Assembly: GCA_016630905.1 (NCBI GenBank)
Contig: WBMQ01000003.1
Span: 124,001 to 188,000, forward strand
Direction: 5' to 3'
Source of the DNA: Capillidium heterosporum
Taxonomy: Eukaryota; Entomophthoromycota; Entomophthoromycetes; Entomophthorales; Capillidiaceae
Length of the DNA: 64,000 bases
Below the pieces are notes generated by a model that searched no databases, was not told the origin of the DNA, and saw only the letters and a program-made list of their open reading frames with translations. How positions within the stretch are numbered: the stretch's first letter is position 1; every line of letters begins with the position of its first letter. Of the stretch, positions 11,465-23,256 are shown in pieces. The position numbers and the translations under genes were made by a program.

Positions 11465-13450
11465 ATGGCTTCCAACCGAAACCAAGATTCCAACACCAAA
11501 CCAACGTTGAATTTCAAAAAGAATCCCTTTTTGAAGCACAAAGTGGAACGGGAACTCAAGCAGAAGGTAACTTTACCTTTATAAGTATACTAAAATGTAA
11601 TTTTGTGTTTTTATTTAGAGTGAGTCGGAAGCAACTGCTAAAGTATATGCCGACTTTGTGGCTTCGTTTCAAGAGTCAGATGAAGAAGTTTCAGTCGATA
11701 CCACCCAACCCAAAGTCGATACTTCGATGAATACTGCCTATCGAAGATGTAAGCTCTTTACTTTTATTAAGCTTGTATCATTTTCCTTCCCATCAACTAA
11801 ACTTTATTTTTTGTAAAAATAAAAGTCGACACCGGTCCATCAACAATACCTCCAACCCAAAATTTATATCCACCCACCCAGCTCTCTACAAAGTCAACGC
11901 CATCCCAAACCAATGAACTCAACAAGAAACCTCGTATGCTGGACGCATTTATGGAGGAACTCAAAAAGTCACAGGAAGCTCGTGATTCCAACCAACCTAT
12001 TCCTTCCTCTCTCGACCCTCAAGCCACTTCAACGAACCTATACATCAGCAACTTGAGCCCAGAAGTCAACGAACAGCAGCTATGCCAGGCTTTTGCAAAG
12101 TTCGGGGCCATCGCCAGCTTGAAGATACTATGGCCCCGAACACCTGAAGAGTTAGATCGCAAACGAAACGGTGCCTTTGTTAGCTTTATGAACCGTAATG
12201 CAGCTCAACAAGCCTTCGACACAATGGATGGATACTTGTTAGGGGAAGTACCACTTCGAGTAAGCTGGGGGAAACCGGTTCCCATTCCTTTAGTACCTTA
12301 CCACGACGCATCGACTACTTTGACATCAAACAAGAGTGGTCTTCCCTTTAACGCAACCTTTGTGACTGGAAACGCTTCAGCTAAGCAAGGTAAAACCAAT
12401 TACCAATTTGTACCCCCACCCAATTTGGATGGAGCCTCCACAATAAGTAAATCAACTCCCAACTCCAACGTACCTCGACTCCAAGTTACAGTAGTTGTAC
12501 CTCAGGACTTGCAACTACTACGACGCATCCACCGTACTGTTGAGTTCGTCTTGATGCATGGGTTTGCCTTTGAAGCTTTGATCATGCAACGAGAAAGTAC
12601 CAATCCCCAGTACAAATTTTTATTTGACAGCACCGACGCCACTCATGTCTACTACCGTTGGAAACTCTTTTCCTTACTCCAAGGCGACACCTTAGATAAA
12701 TGGCGTGTTGAACCTTTCATGATGTTTGATCGAGGCCCTTACTTTTTGCCACCTTCACTACCTACTCCTACCAAGCCTACTAACAAAAGCAGTTTTAATG
12801 AAGCTAACAGAGAGCTTTCCAAGCACCAACGCAGAATTTTCGTCACTATGTTGGACCAATTGACGTTGGAACGGCTGTCCATAGGCAAGGCCATGTGCTT
12901 CGCTTTGGATCACGTCATCCAATGTGACAGCGTCATAGACCTTTTAGTCGACTGTATACTCAATCTACCTTTAACGACTACGACCCTCAATTCAGAATTC
13001 AAAGCGACAAAAACCTTGGCATACCTCTACTTGGTATCCGACATCCTTTACAATGTAAGTCCTACCGTACCTCAAGCTTGGCGGTTACGGTCCGGTTTAG
13101 AATCCAAGTTAGAATCCTTGTTCTTAGTAGGGCATGAGATCTATAAGAGTATCGATGGCAGACTACGGGCCGAAGGATTTAGGGTGAAAGTAGTCCATCT
13201 TATCGAACTTTGGGATCGAAGTAGGTTGTTCCCAGACGCTTACCTGGTGCGATTAAGGAAGTGTGTAAACTTTGGCGATCCTGAGTTTAAGGAGGAGCAA
13301 TCGGTTGAGGAGGATGAAGGAGATAGAAGGGAAGAAGATTGGAATGAAATCGGAATAGATAAGGTGGTGGAAAGAGAAGAAGTTGAAGAGGCACAAACGG
13401 ACGAGGTTGTTAATGAAGAAGTGGATGAGGATATCGATATGTTTGCCTAA
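11465..13450 (+). CDS. U2SURP: U2 snRNP-associated SURP/RRM/CID protein (SR140-like)
   Basis: A pre-mRNA splicing factor related to human U2SURP/SR140, expected in the nucleus with the U2 snRNP. Three exons are inferred (11465-11566, 11619-11748, 11826-13450), giving 618 residues. Domain order: an N-terminal region with LNFKKNPFLKHK; an RRM at about residues 147-228 (TNLYISNLSPEV is RNP2-like, RNGAFVSFMN is RNP1-like); a SURP module at about 309-365 with the family hallmark YYRWKLFSLLQGD; and a CID-like helical domain at about 392-545 (LTLERLSIGKAMCFALDH, LAYLYLVSDILYN). The C-terminus is acidic (Glu/Asp-rich), whereas animal homologues have an RS-rich tail. The start ATG is the first in the conserved frame. 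The RRM and SURP calls are secure. Confidence 0.93.
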
Positions 13451-14336
13451 CTCCTTCTAAATTAACTGATGCTACAATCTTTAAACTTCTGGATCTGTTA
13501 TTGGGAACTATGTCTTTACCATCCTATTGATATCTTTCTTGTAGTTGGCAGCCACTGACTTCAAAAGTTTAAAATTTTGATGGTGATAATATATTTTTGG
13601 AAAGATGTACTAAAGTATGTAGTTTGGATGGCTAACAAGAAGCTGTATAAAATAGTCTACTCAATAAAATTGAGTATATGAAAATCGATATAATTTAATA
13701 TATTGGGATATAAAAGTTTTTAAATAATAGTATGTATTTTAATAATATCCGAAATGTTTAGTATAGAGGGCTTTTGAAAAAATGATAGATAACTTTCTTC
13801 AAATCATTCCAGGGGGAAAATGAACTTGTAATATACCTACAGATGAAAGACTTATCCTAAATGAAATTTCACTTCACTATATACTTATTACAATACTTCA
13901 TATAGCAATTGTTGGTGAGTCTAGTATAATTAGTTTAAATACCACTTGTCTTGTTTGCTACAAAGTCTATAGCTATTATACATCAATCAAATAACTTTAT
14001 ACCAGTTAATTGCAACGACTGATAAGTTAAATTCTAAGTGCTTTTTCAAGAGGGTAAGTATGTTAATTAAGCAATGGCAAATGAAAGCTTACTTACTTTG
14101 GATTCTAATTAGGTATACTACTATTCCCATTTCAATGGATAGGGTGTAAAATTTTTAGCTTTCACATTTTTTCCACTGTTGGTATCCAACTGGACATCCG
14201 CCTATTTTGGAAGTATCAAGGACATCTAGCTTCATCCGAGACCTACCTACCACGTACTTTTATATCACTATCTTTAACAAACAATCTTTAGAAGGGTATA
14301 TTATGCCTACCAATAAAAACATAGGTTTAAATCATA
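13451..14336. other. Spacer between U2SURP and VID21
   Basis: About 0.9 kb of AT-rich sequence with stops in every frame. It probably holds the U2SURP 3' UTR and the VID21 promoter. No specific element was identified. Confidence 0.5.
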
Positions 14337-17300
14337 ATGTCTAATATAAAAGTAAGCCAATTTTGTTTATTGTAGGCAATCCACATCACTACCAAGGCCA
14401 ATTTCCAACTTTATAATCTAAAATATCTAAATGTGTATTTTAACTAGACAAGAAATGTTAGAAAAGGCTCAACCAAATCGGAAGACTCAGACTTTGAATT
14501 GAAGTAATTCTTTTACATAACTTATCTAAATCTTGCAATAGAGATCTCGCTTCACGATGCCAAAAATTAACTCAAAGTTTGAAAGAAGCCATTGAACTTG
14601 AAAACCCCGATCAATTTTTAAAGTATGTATTTGAGTTTAAAAGTGAGGAAAGCGAGAACAACCCAAATTTAGCTTGCAGAGTCGGAAATCTTTCAGGTTG
14701 AATCCGGTTTCAACTTCACCCATTCTCTTTGAAACAAAACTCGAAGATGTTTTAACAAGACGACTTTCCATCTCTTCCCAAAATGCTGAAGGTAGCCTCA
14801 ATATTAAATTAGGTAAGTTTTTATTTCTAGTCCTAGCTATCTTGCACATATTTTTCAAAATTGCTCATTTAATTTGTAGAGGATGCCTTGGAAGTTGGAA
14901 AAAATATGAGTACCAACAGCCCCGAAAAATACTACACTCCCCATATGCTATCGCCAAATCAAGCCCAACATCTTAAAAAGCTAGGCTCTACTACTTTGGC
15001 TGTGGCTGCCAATATTCAAAGCACGACGTAAGTAGGTTCAAATATTTTTCTAAGTCTATTTTACCTAGCGATCCCATACCTTCACTCGACGATCAAGTAA
15101 ACTTTATCTATTTAGACTTTATTTAATAAGTTTACTTAGGGTAAATTCAATTTAATCTATAGATATTAACTAGAAGTAAAAGTCATTAATACCGAAGAAA
15201 GTGATCCTAACGAAGGCTACCTATCCTCTTCACCGTCTCTATTGGATTATGATCCCAAACAGGTTATTGTTTTTACTTTTTCTAGCAGCACTAAAATTAT
15301 TTTGTCTTATTTCAGCTGGGAAGGGTGCCAAGAACCGAGTACAATGGACCCCGAGTTTTGACGACCGGTATCTTAAACGAAAAGCGGGAAGATTGGTACA
15401 ACCTACCCACCCAGTCACTTCCATCTTCCATCGCCAAGAAACTAAACAAACCTTCTGGTATGAACCGCGTCTTCAACTTAAAGGAGCTGGGTCGTCGGAT
15501 TGCCTTGTCCCCAATTACACCCCATATTCAAAATTCGGGGAGGACCCTCACCGTCGACGACTTGGAACGTTGAGCTTTTAGACCATACTTTTTTCTAATT
15601 GGTTGTTCGAATAGATTCACGGCAACGACTTGGCGATAGCAAAATTAGGAGAACGGGTCGATAATCTGATCCAAAGGAATGAATGGAGTTATAGGCAGCA
15701 GGCTAAACAGTACATACCTCCCCGCCCTCTTTCCCACTGGGACCGACTGCTTCAAGAGATGGTAACTATCTTTGTATTAATTCATTTGAAGTAACCGCAA
15801 TTATTAGCAATGGCTGCATACCGACTTTCACGAAGAGAAGAAGTGGAAGAAGGCGACAGCCGCCAACATCGCTCGTGAAGTTCTGAAGTGGCATTCGACG
15901 CATGATAAGAGTAAGTTGACGACGCGGTCCTACTTTAAGAAAGGTGGGACTGTCAACTCAGATTGGGCACCGACATCATGTACTTTCCTCCTTTGTAACC
16001 TACTTACTTTTTAACGTAGTGTACACCAAGGAAATTTTAGGCAATATTGATCCTAGGTGCACTATTGCTACTTTGGGGAAGAATGGTTCCTGTAAATCGC
16101 TGGACAAGCTAGCAACCTACAGCTTCCAGGTCGACGACCTACGACCCTATCACAGCAGTATCGAAAGTGGGGCCATCGTACCCATCGAACGCCTGGTAGA
16201 TTCCTACGTTTCCTTCAACATTGAAGATAGTGGTACGGTGCCTATTGACCGATTTCCCTCTGAAGCCATCACCAATGGGTACTACTATACAGGGATGGAG
16301 TTCCGCAGCTTCCTTAATCTACCACGTATACCCTTCATCTTTAATTTTACTAATCATATGTTAAAGTTGTCAGCACTAAGGATCGGATGTCCGCCACAAG
16401 TAGCGTTAATGGGGACGGTCTTGGTAATCACAAATTCCCCTGGAGTGCCGCCGAGGATAGTTTTATTTTGAACCGAGCCCAGGAGCTCTCCTTCAATTGG
16501 GAGTTGATTGCTACGTTGCTTAACACGGGAGCCAATTTGCACGCCGCCTATAAGCGTTCGTCTAATGAGTGCTCCCAACGTTGGTCCATAGTCGTGGCCC
16601 CACCTCCCATTCCCAATTCCCATCTCGAGGATGCTTCCAATCGATCAGATGGAGATGCCTCTCTCACTAAGCCTGCCGAAGAAGTGCGAAAGCGACCCCC
16701 CTCCCGCTACCTAGCCTTTGACTTGGCTAAGAAGAAGGTCCTTAAGAAGCGGGACGGGTCCAATCTCAATCGTAAGATTTTATTTATATCTGGAAGCTAG
16801 GCTAATCCATCCCCTTTAGTCAAGGAAAACACACCATCGGCTACTCCTAGTCAGAACATCGTATCCGATACGACCCCATCCAACCGGGAGAAATCAGTAA
16901 TCAACCCACTGGAGATGATTCGGAACCGATTGGACGAGGAATTGGCCGCTAAGAAGCTGTTACTCCAGCGCGAACAGGCCCAGCACAGCCATTCGGCTCA
17001 GGTAAAAATCTAATTTTAAGAGCAATTTAAACTTACTATTTCCTACCTGTAGTATGCCCATCTTCAATCAACTATGATGCAGGCTGGGTTGGCACGAGGC
17101 TCCCCCTTCCCTAATCGAGGCCTACCCGTCTACTCGCGACCGGGATTCCTTCCCAACCCGGGAGGTGGAGGTGCAGTCCGCGGAGTACTCAGCAGCCTCC
17201 CCATCATTGGCAGAGCTCCCGGAGCAACCCGTTACGTTGACAACTATCATTCAGCCCTGTCTCAGCAGCAGATGATGCTGGGTGGCAACCTGGGGAATTT

Positions 17301-18795
17301 ACAGCGGGCCATGGCCAACCACCAGATGTCGCAGATGTCGGCGCTCAACGGGCTGTCCCCCTCCATCCTAAACAACTTGGCATTGATGAATTCATTCTCC
17401 AACAGCTACGGAGCCCCCATCCGGGCCAACTCGGCTTTGTACCTACGACTTCTCACTGAGAGTAGGTTGGCTAACTCCAGGTTAGCTAACGCCAATGTAA
17501 ACACAAATGCAAACCTCAATGCCGGCAGAATGCACAATGTCTATCAGAATACGGCCAACGTCAACAACACCTTCTCCAACAACCTGGGCACAAATAATTT
17601 AGGCATGAATTTGAACCCCAACTCTTTACCCAACCAACAGGCCAACAATACCACCAACCCAATATACAATCCGGGTATGCAGGTAGCAATCAACCATCTA
17701 AGTTTCTTCACATCTAATTGATTTAAAAGAACTCTAGGGAAAGTATGAACCTGGTGCAACATCAGCGGGAGCTCCAGAAAGTGATCCAGTTCGGTGGTCC
17801 TAAGTACATTCAAAATACTTACAGCCACCTCAGCCTCCCCATGTTCACCCCTACTTCCACTATCGAGCAAGGTAGCTATACTTTTTGTAGTTGAAAGCAC
17901 TTATCATCAATTTAGCTACGACTGGGGTCAGTGAGACAACCACAATGACACCAGTACCCCAGTTTCCGTCGGTCGCCCCCACCCCTGCCATCACCACCAC
18001 CGCTCCCAACAACTACGACAGTCCATCCCTGAACCCTGCCGTCCAAATCGTAAGTTTCCTTTTTTTTGAAGCTTCAGGAAATTCTAAATCTCTGTACTAA
18101 CCTCAAAAAATAATCTATTATTTAGACTTCGGCACCTGAGACCACCAATTCAGCTACCCCAAGCTCCAACCCTGGCACTGCAACTACTGGCAGCAAAACC
18201 GCTAAAACTAAGGCCAAGCCCAGTAAGAAACCGGCAGCACGCAAACGCACCTTGAAGTCCTCAGCCTTAGCCCCAGCTACCTCTCAATCCAACCCACTGC
18301 AGCAAGCGCAGCAGGCCAACCCCAGCTTCTTGTTCAACAGCAGCTTCAATACCACGACCCGATCTACCAACTCTCAACCACCCTTACCTATATCTCGGAT
18401 TGACAGTGCTAACCTTTACTCCAACCCTAGCTCCAACTCTAACTCGACCTTCAACCCCATTGCCATCAACCCAACATATTTGAACGCAAGGGGGCAAGCA
18501 GCCGGCCTATATCGTACCTAACACTTCCAACATGAACGCTACCGCTACCCCCCACTTCTTACCGGGCCAGTTACCTATGGTCATGGGGGATACTTCCACT
18601 TCCATCGGTGGTAATGGGAATGGAGGTGGTAGTGGTGTTTCGATTCCAATTAGTATCGCACCTAACCCCAACCCTAGTTCGAATGTCAATGTCAATCCCA
18701 ACTTGAGCTTGAATTTGAATCCGGGGCCTAGCGTTACTAGACCGGCTGGAGTTGGTAGACCTTTGGGTAGTAAGTCAGCCGGTAGGAAGAAGTGA
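14337..18795 (+). CDS. VID21: Vid21/Eaf1-like NuA4 subunit (HSA and SANT domains)
   Basis: The scaffold subunit of the NuA4 histone H4/H2A acetyltransferase; the HSA helix binds actin-related proteins. About 15 exons are needed. Exon 1 (14337-14351, MSNIK) joins 14448. An HSA domain lies at about 15616-15910 (LSHWDRLLQEM, then QWLHTDFHEEKKWKKA), and a SANT/Myb domain at 16430-16600 (FPWSAAEDSFILNRAQELSF, NECSQRW) with a Lys-rich RYLAFDLAKKKVLKKRD after it. The C-terminal third is Asn/Gln/Pro/Ser-rich and ends in an AT-hook-like VGRPLGSKSAGRKK. Two joins are unresolved by eye: around 15095-15185 and around 15560-15645. Near the end the frame must shift by one base at a run of five G (18490-18494); otherwise the protein stops at 18521. 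The HSA-SANT order fits Eaf1/Vid21 rather than a Swr1 or Ino80 ATPase, since no helicase is present. Confidence 0.88.
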
Positions 18796-19272
18796 AGGAG
18801 TTAGTGTAAAGATTGAAGAAGTTGAAGTAGGGCTTCAAAGATGCGATTTAATAAATATTTTAATTTTTCTTTTCTTTACTATTTGGATTGAATAAATTAT
18901 CATTGCACTACCTACTGATAGTTTTGAAAGCTTTTGGGTTCGTATGTGTAGAATCCAAATACATCATAAAAATTGAGTATAGTTCACTTTTCAAGCCACT
19001 TTATAGGAGGAATAAGTATACCAAACTTGGAATCGTGCTTACAACAACATTCTTATGTTATGAGCAATATAAGCTACACCTTTTGAAAAAATGTAGACTG
19101 CAAATTTAAATGTTGCAATGCAAACTTTTGTAGGAATAAAAATACGTATCCATCCAACTTTTCAGTATTTAAAAAACTAAAGATAGCTATCAAATCCAAC
19201 TTAAAAGAATGGCAAAATATCATAAAACCAAGGCACCTCCAAAGATCTTTACTAAAAGATTCCTTTTCCCTT
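18796..19272. other. Convergent 3' spacer
   Basis: This separates the 3' ends of VID21 (plus) and the SET/NAP gene (minus). It is AT-rich and includes AATAAA-like signals near 18850 and 18890. The open frame at 18888-19109 shows no protein pattern. Confidence 0.55.
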
Positions 19273-20285
19273 TCATTTACGGGCCTTCTTGGCTTGAGAG
19301 ACTTCCTTCTCCTCTTCCTCGTACTCCTCCTCATCATTATCCTCTTCTTCATCGCTGTTGAACTCCTCTTCGATATCATCTTCGTCAAACTCGGCGTGGT
19401 CATCCATATCCATTCTAAAGAGTCTTTGGTTGAAGACAGCTAGGTTAATTTTTGAATAAAAAGATAAATTGTTACTCGATGGCGGAAGGGTAGATCTCTT
19501 CCAAAAAGGAAAACTCCAAGGGGCTGGAAGTTGTACTCTGCAACCAGGTAAAGAAGCTGGGGAGCTCGTCATCTTCAGCTCCATTGGTTTGAGGTTTCTA
19601 GTTTCATATTATTAACAAAAAAAGATAAGTATTTGTAAATGGGATTGATAAAAGGTACCTGGTCTGGCTTCCACTCGATCTTAGTAACTTCAACAGGGAT
19701 GGTACCTACCTCCAAAAGCTGCTGGGGGTCCTTGAGCTGCAAAGTGCGCACAACCTCCTTGTTGGTGAACTTGGAATTCTCTGAAAATTTCTAGGTAAAG
19801 GGTATTAATAAGCTAGGTTCAATAGTTGAAAACTTACAAAGGTAATAGTGATAGGTTCCTTGCCATCCTTCCCAAACTTTATATGGATATCTTGGATGTG
19901 GTCTCGAGCCTATTTTATTAAAAATAAACGAGTCGGTATAAATTAAAAAATCAATTGCTTACAAAAGTAATCTCCTCGTCCAAAGCATCGATAGTCTCAT
20001 CTAAAATATAAAAAGTTCCTTATTAAAACTCTATAAAAACAATATATACTTACTAAATAACTGCGAATGTACTAATACCAATCCCCAAAATTTAGGCACC
20101 TGCTCCTTACAGATTTTGTAGATATCATTCAACAAAGGTTCCTTCTGGACCAGGGTGTTCAATTTCAAGACTTTGTGCTCTATATCGAACTTGGTATCAA
20201 TAACTTCAATCTGTTCGACGAACTGGTCCAATTCTTGGAATTCCAACTCGTACTTGGAGAGGTCTTGGGTGTTGTCGTTGGACAT
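19273..20285 (-). CDS. SET/NAP-family histone chaperone
   Basis: A nucleosome assembly protein of the SET/TAF-I (Vps75-like) branch that binds histones H3-H4 or H2A-H2B. Six exons are inferred on the minus strand: 20285-20054, 20000-19963, 19909-19838, 19790-19659, 19597-19476 and 19414-19273. They give 245 residues, as expected for SET/Vps75 proteins. It opens with a long dimerisation helix (LEFQELDQFVEQIEVID), continues through the earmuff region (VPKFWGLVLVHSQLF, DHIQDIHIKFG, EVTKIEWKPDQ) and the signature PSFFTWLQS with EFSFLEEIYPSAI, and ends in the acidic Glu/Asp tail that NAP proteins use to hold histones. The intron phases all agree. It faces VID21 tail to tail, though the two need not be functionally linked. 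Confidence 0.92.
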
Positions 20286-21484
20286 ATTTTAATTTTTATT
20301 GAAAAGACAAGGTATGGTGATCAAAGTTTTGGGTTGGATTTAATCTACCCTCAATAGGCTTTGGTATCACACTTTACAATGGTAAATTTTGGTTGGCTGA
20401 TAGGTTGTCAAATACGTCATCAAATTGTTTGTAGTCTTTAAATGGGTTGAAATGATTGAATATACTATTCCGCTATAAAATTTCCAATCAAGCATTTCAG
20501 TAATATCGATCCAACTACCTATTGTTTTAAGAATAATGAACTATAATTTGTTGGGTATCAAAATGCTTTGACTAAATTATATAGCGGAAAAAACCTTCGT
20601 TTCAATCTAATGGGAAAGTAGCTGTTTGAAATTAAATACCGAGAATATGCCTAAATTTCGTATAAAAAATCAATAAAGTATTGCAGAAATTCTGCATTTA
20701 GTTTCGAACGTCTAACTCAAATCTTTATATCAGATGCATTTTCCAAGTAATCGCCACTGGTAGAAATATTTTAATATATTATTTATCCGATACAGGATAA
20801 ATTATATACGCGTCGAAGTGTATAAATTGTATTTTTAAATACGTCCACTTGGCTTTGAATACCTTTACCTTTGAAACAAAAATTGATACATAGTTCATTT
20901 TGTTTAGGAAATCCTTAGTATAACCAGCTGTACAAAAGCTTATATCTATATAGAAGTTCAAAGCCAATACTTTGAATATAAAGATATATACAACACATTT
21001 ATTTCGATTTAAAAGATATCTTTACAAAAGTAGCTTTTGAATGTATAGGTACGTTGGTCGAAATATAGTAAAATATGTACTAAACTTTTAACAACTTACC
21101 ATACATATCTTTCTAAAGGTTATCAAATATTTAACTCTAGCTGTTCTATTACCTTTAGTCAGTAACTATGAATGCTCTAGTTCTTAGTTTAAACACGATG
21201 CCCAATATATATATTAAACTCTAATTTAAAGATATAACGTATGGTTTGAAACCAACATCCAAACTTCAATGAAAAATCACTTTTATTACTATTAGTATGT
21301 TGGCTAGGTACTACTTGTTGTCACCATCCAGTTGGAAATATATGCAATAAACTACTCTTGAATTTTTTTGAACTGTTCTATACTACTACTTACTTGAATT
21401 TTAGATCTGTAAAACTGAAATATGTGGGGGCATCGCAGTCTACATAGTGCAATCCAAACTAGACCCATAATTGAACCAACTTGT
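20286..21484. other. Spacer between the SET/NAP and bZIP genes
   Basis: AT-rich, with no credible open frame. The 20779-20967 minus frame is short and patternless. Probably promoter of the SET/NAP gene and 3' region of the bZIP gene. Confidence 0.5.
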
Positions 21485-22003
21485 TCAATTGAGATTCCTT
21501 TTACTACCCGGATCATTCAGTGCGTTGTTCAATTGCTTCTTTAATTTAAAATTTTCTTCCCAAAGTGCTTGATTCTCTTCACGTAATCTAGTCATCTCTT
21601 CTGACTGCTTACGTCGGTAGCGTTCAGCTGCCTGCTTGTTACGTTCCCTTAGATCGTTCAAAGCTTCTTCACTTAGGGACCCCCGTTCCTTGCGGTATGA
21701 TTTTCGACTAGTTGGTTTAGATGTCGAAGGTTTTCGATTGGGTTCTTGGATAGCTTTGGCTTGATCTTTGGATGGGGTAGGTTTAGTACTTTTGGGGTTG
21801 AAGGTTGGGAGTGGCAGTGGCAGGTTAATATCAAAGTTTTGGGCTGGAGTTGGTATAAGTAGATCAGATTGAAACGTCGGGGTTGGGATGGGCATCGGTA
21901 GATCGGGTTTAAAGGTTGGGGTTGGGATGGATAATTTGAAGATTGGATTGACGGTAGGAGCTGGTGGTAGAAGCATCGAAGGTAGTGGCGGATTTACTGA
22001 CAT
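21485..22003 (-). CDS. Small Gcn4-type bZIP transcription factor
   Basis: 172 residues. Residues 119-135 form a bZIP basic region (RERNKQAAERYRRKQ, with the N-x2-AA-x2-R core of AP-1/Gcn4-type factors), followed by a short zipper with leucines at 140, 147 and 154. The N-terminal half is proline-rich with a repeated PTPTF-x-D unit, and the DNA there is visibly repetitive (21820-21960). The ATG at 22003 is used. A splice acceptor (CCCTAG) sits in frame 21 bases upstream, so a short extra 5' exon is possible. Gcn4-like factors usually control amino-acid starvation genes, but this protein is too divergent to assign that role. Confidence 0.82.
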   Translation of the reverse strand: MSVNPPLPSMLLPPAPTVNPIFKLSIPTPTFKPDLPMPIPTPTFQSDLLIPTPAQNFDINLPLPLPTFNPKSTKPTPSKDQAKAIQEPNRKPSTSKPTSRKSYRKERGSLSEEALNDLRERNKQAAERYRRKQSEEMTRLREENQALWEENFKLKKQLNNALNDPGSKRNLN

Positions 22004-23248
22004 GGATCCTTTTCTATGGGCATACTCCTAGGGATTCATTGTTACTTTTAATGTATTAAACTTTAATAGCCATTGTAGCTTTTTCACAAAAGTAGCATTT
22101 TTGCGGTACAACTTTCCTAGATATTACCTGTTGGATGTGACATTCTTTTACTGGGTCGTATATTCTACCGCTGCCATCGTTTTCTAGGTGCTACTTTATC
22201 ACTTTTATCGCTTTGAGTACTCCCATCCGGTCTACCTTCCTTCTTGGCTTCGTATCGACTTTCCCTTCTAAGATCTCTTAAGTTAGCTTTCTTTAATGTA
22301 GGCTCGGGTACCATGTCGGTCGTATGTATTGTCGTAAAATATATTGTTGGGATAGAAAATTTTATTGAGGCTCAAGTTTACTACCCAGTTTTATGTACAT
22401 GTTGTCTTTATTACATTTTTAGCAATTTTTTCATCCAAAGTTTGTTGGACTGTATTTAAATGTTACATCACAATGTCGATGACCTCATATTTTTGTACGT
22501 ATAATTCGATCCCTTTTGAAGCTTAAGTGTTTGCCTATTACCTCATCATGATGCGGTCCAAGCTATCTTCACTTGCAGCCAATTATTTTCCAGTTAGTAC
22601 GTTGTAGTCAAGGCAGTGATCGAGTTTGTTAGCAATCGATGTAACTTTTCACCTTGATCCTTTAGAAATGTTTCTGAATATATGAACCTTAAATTCTGTT
22701 TTGAAATACTGCAAGGGTTTCAAAAGGCTTTACTATTAAAGATCTCTATCACATTTCGAAACGGAGGTTGTAAGTTTTATTACGATCGACTAAACTGCAA
22801 GATATCGAAGCATAAGTATCCAAACTGACATTTTCAAGAAATTTAGACTATGCTTGAGGGCATTCTTTGTTGCTATGTGTAGATTGGTAACTATTACACC
22901 TATCTATAGATTAGCCATGTCCTTTGGAGTTTTCAGTTGGTTTATTGCAACTTGAATAACCTCCTGTCTAAGAATCTTGAATATATTTTACGAGATCTAG
23001 TGTTAAAATGAAACTTACTAATCGAAGGTCCTATATCACTTTTAAGAGTTTACATTCGAAATCGGTATTGATTTCTAGTTATGGCTCGACCAATTCTAAA
23101 TTGTATAGCAGTATGTTTTCAAAGCTAAACTTAAAAGAGCTGTTATTACGACAAGCATTTAAATCTATGTATTGAAACAAAGGCTGCTATGCTATACTTT
23201 ATCATAGACTATATAGCACTACTAAGTATAGTATTTGAAACAAAGACC
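22004..23248. other. Spacer before the inverted repeat
   Basis: About 1.2 kb, probably including the bZIP promoter. The open frame at 22244-22459 has no pattern. No gene is supported. Confidence 0.5.
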
Positions 23249-23256
23249 TATTCCTA

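Noticed and set aside
19074-19403. Minus-strand frame rich in Arg/Lys
   Set aside because: It is the out-of-frame shadow of the acidic tail codons (GAA/GAG/GAT) of the SET/NAP gene.
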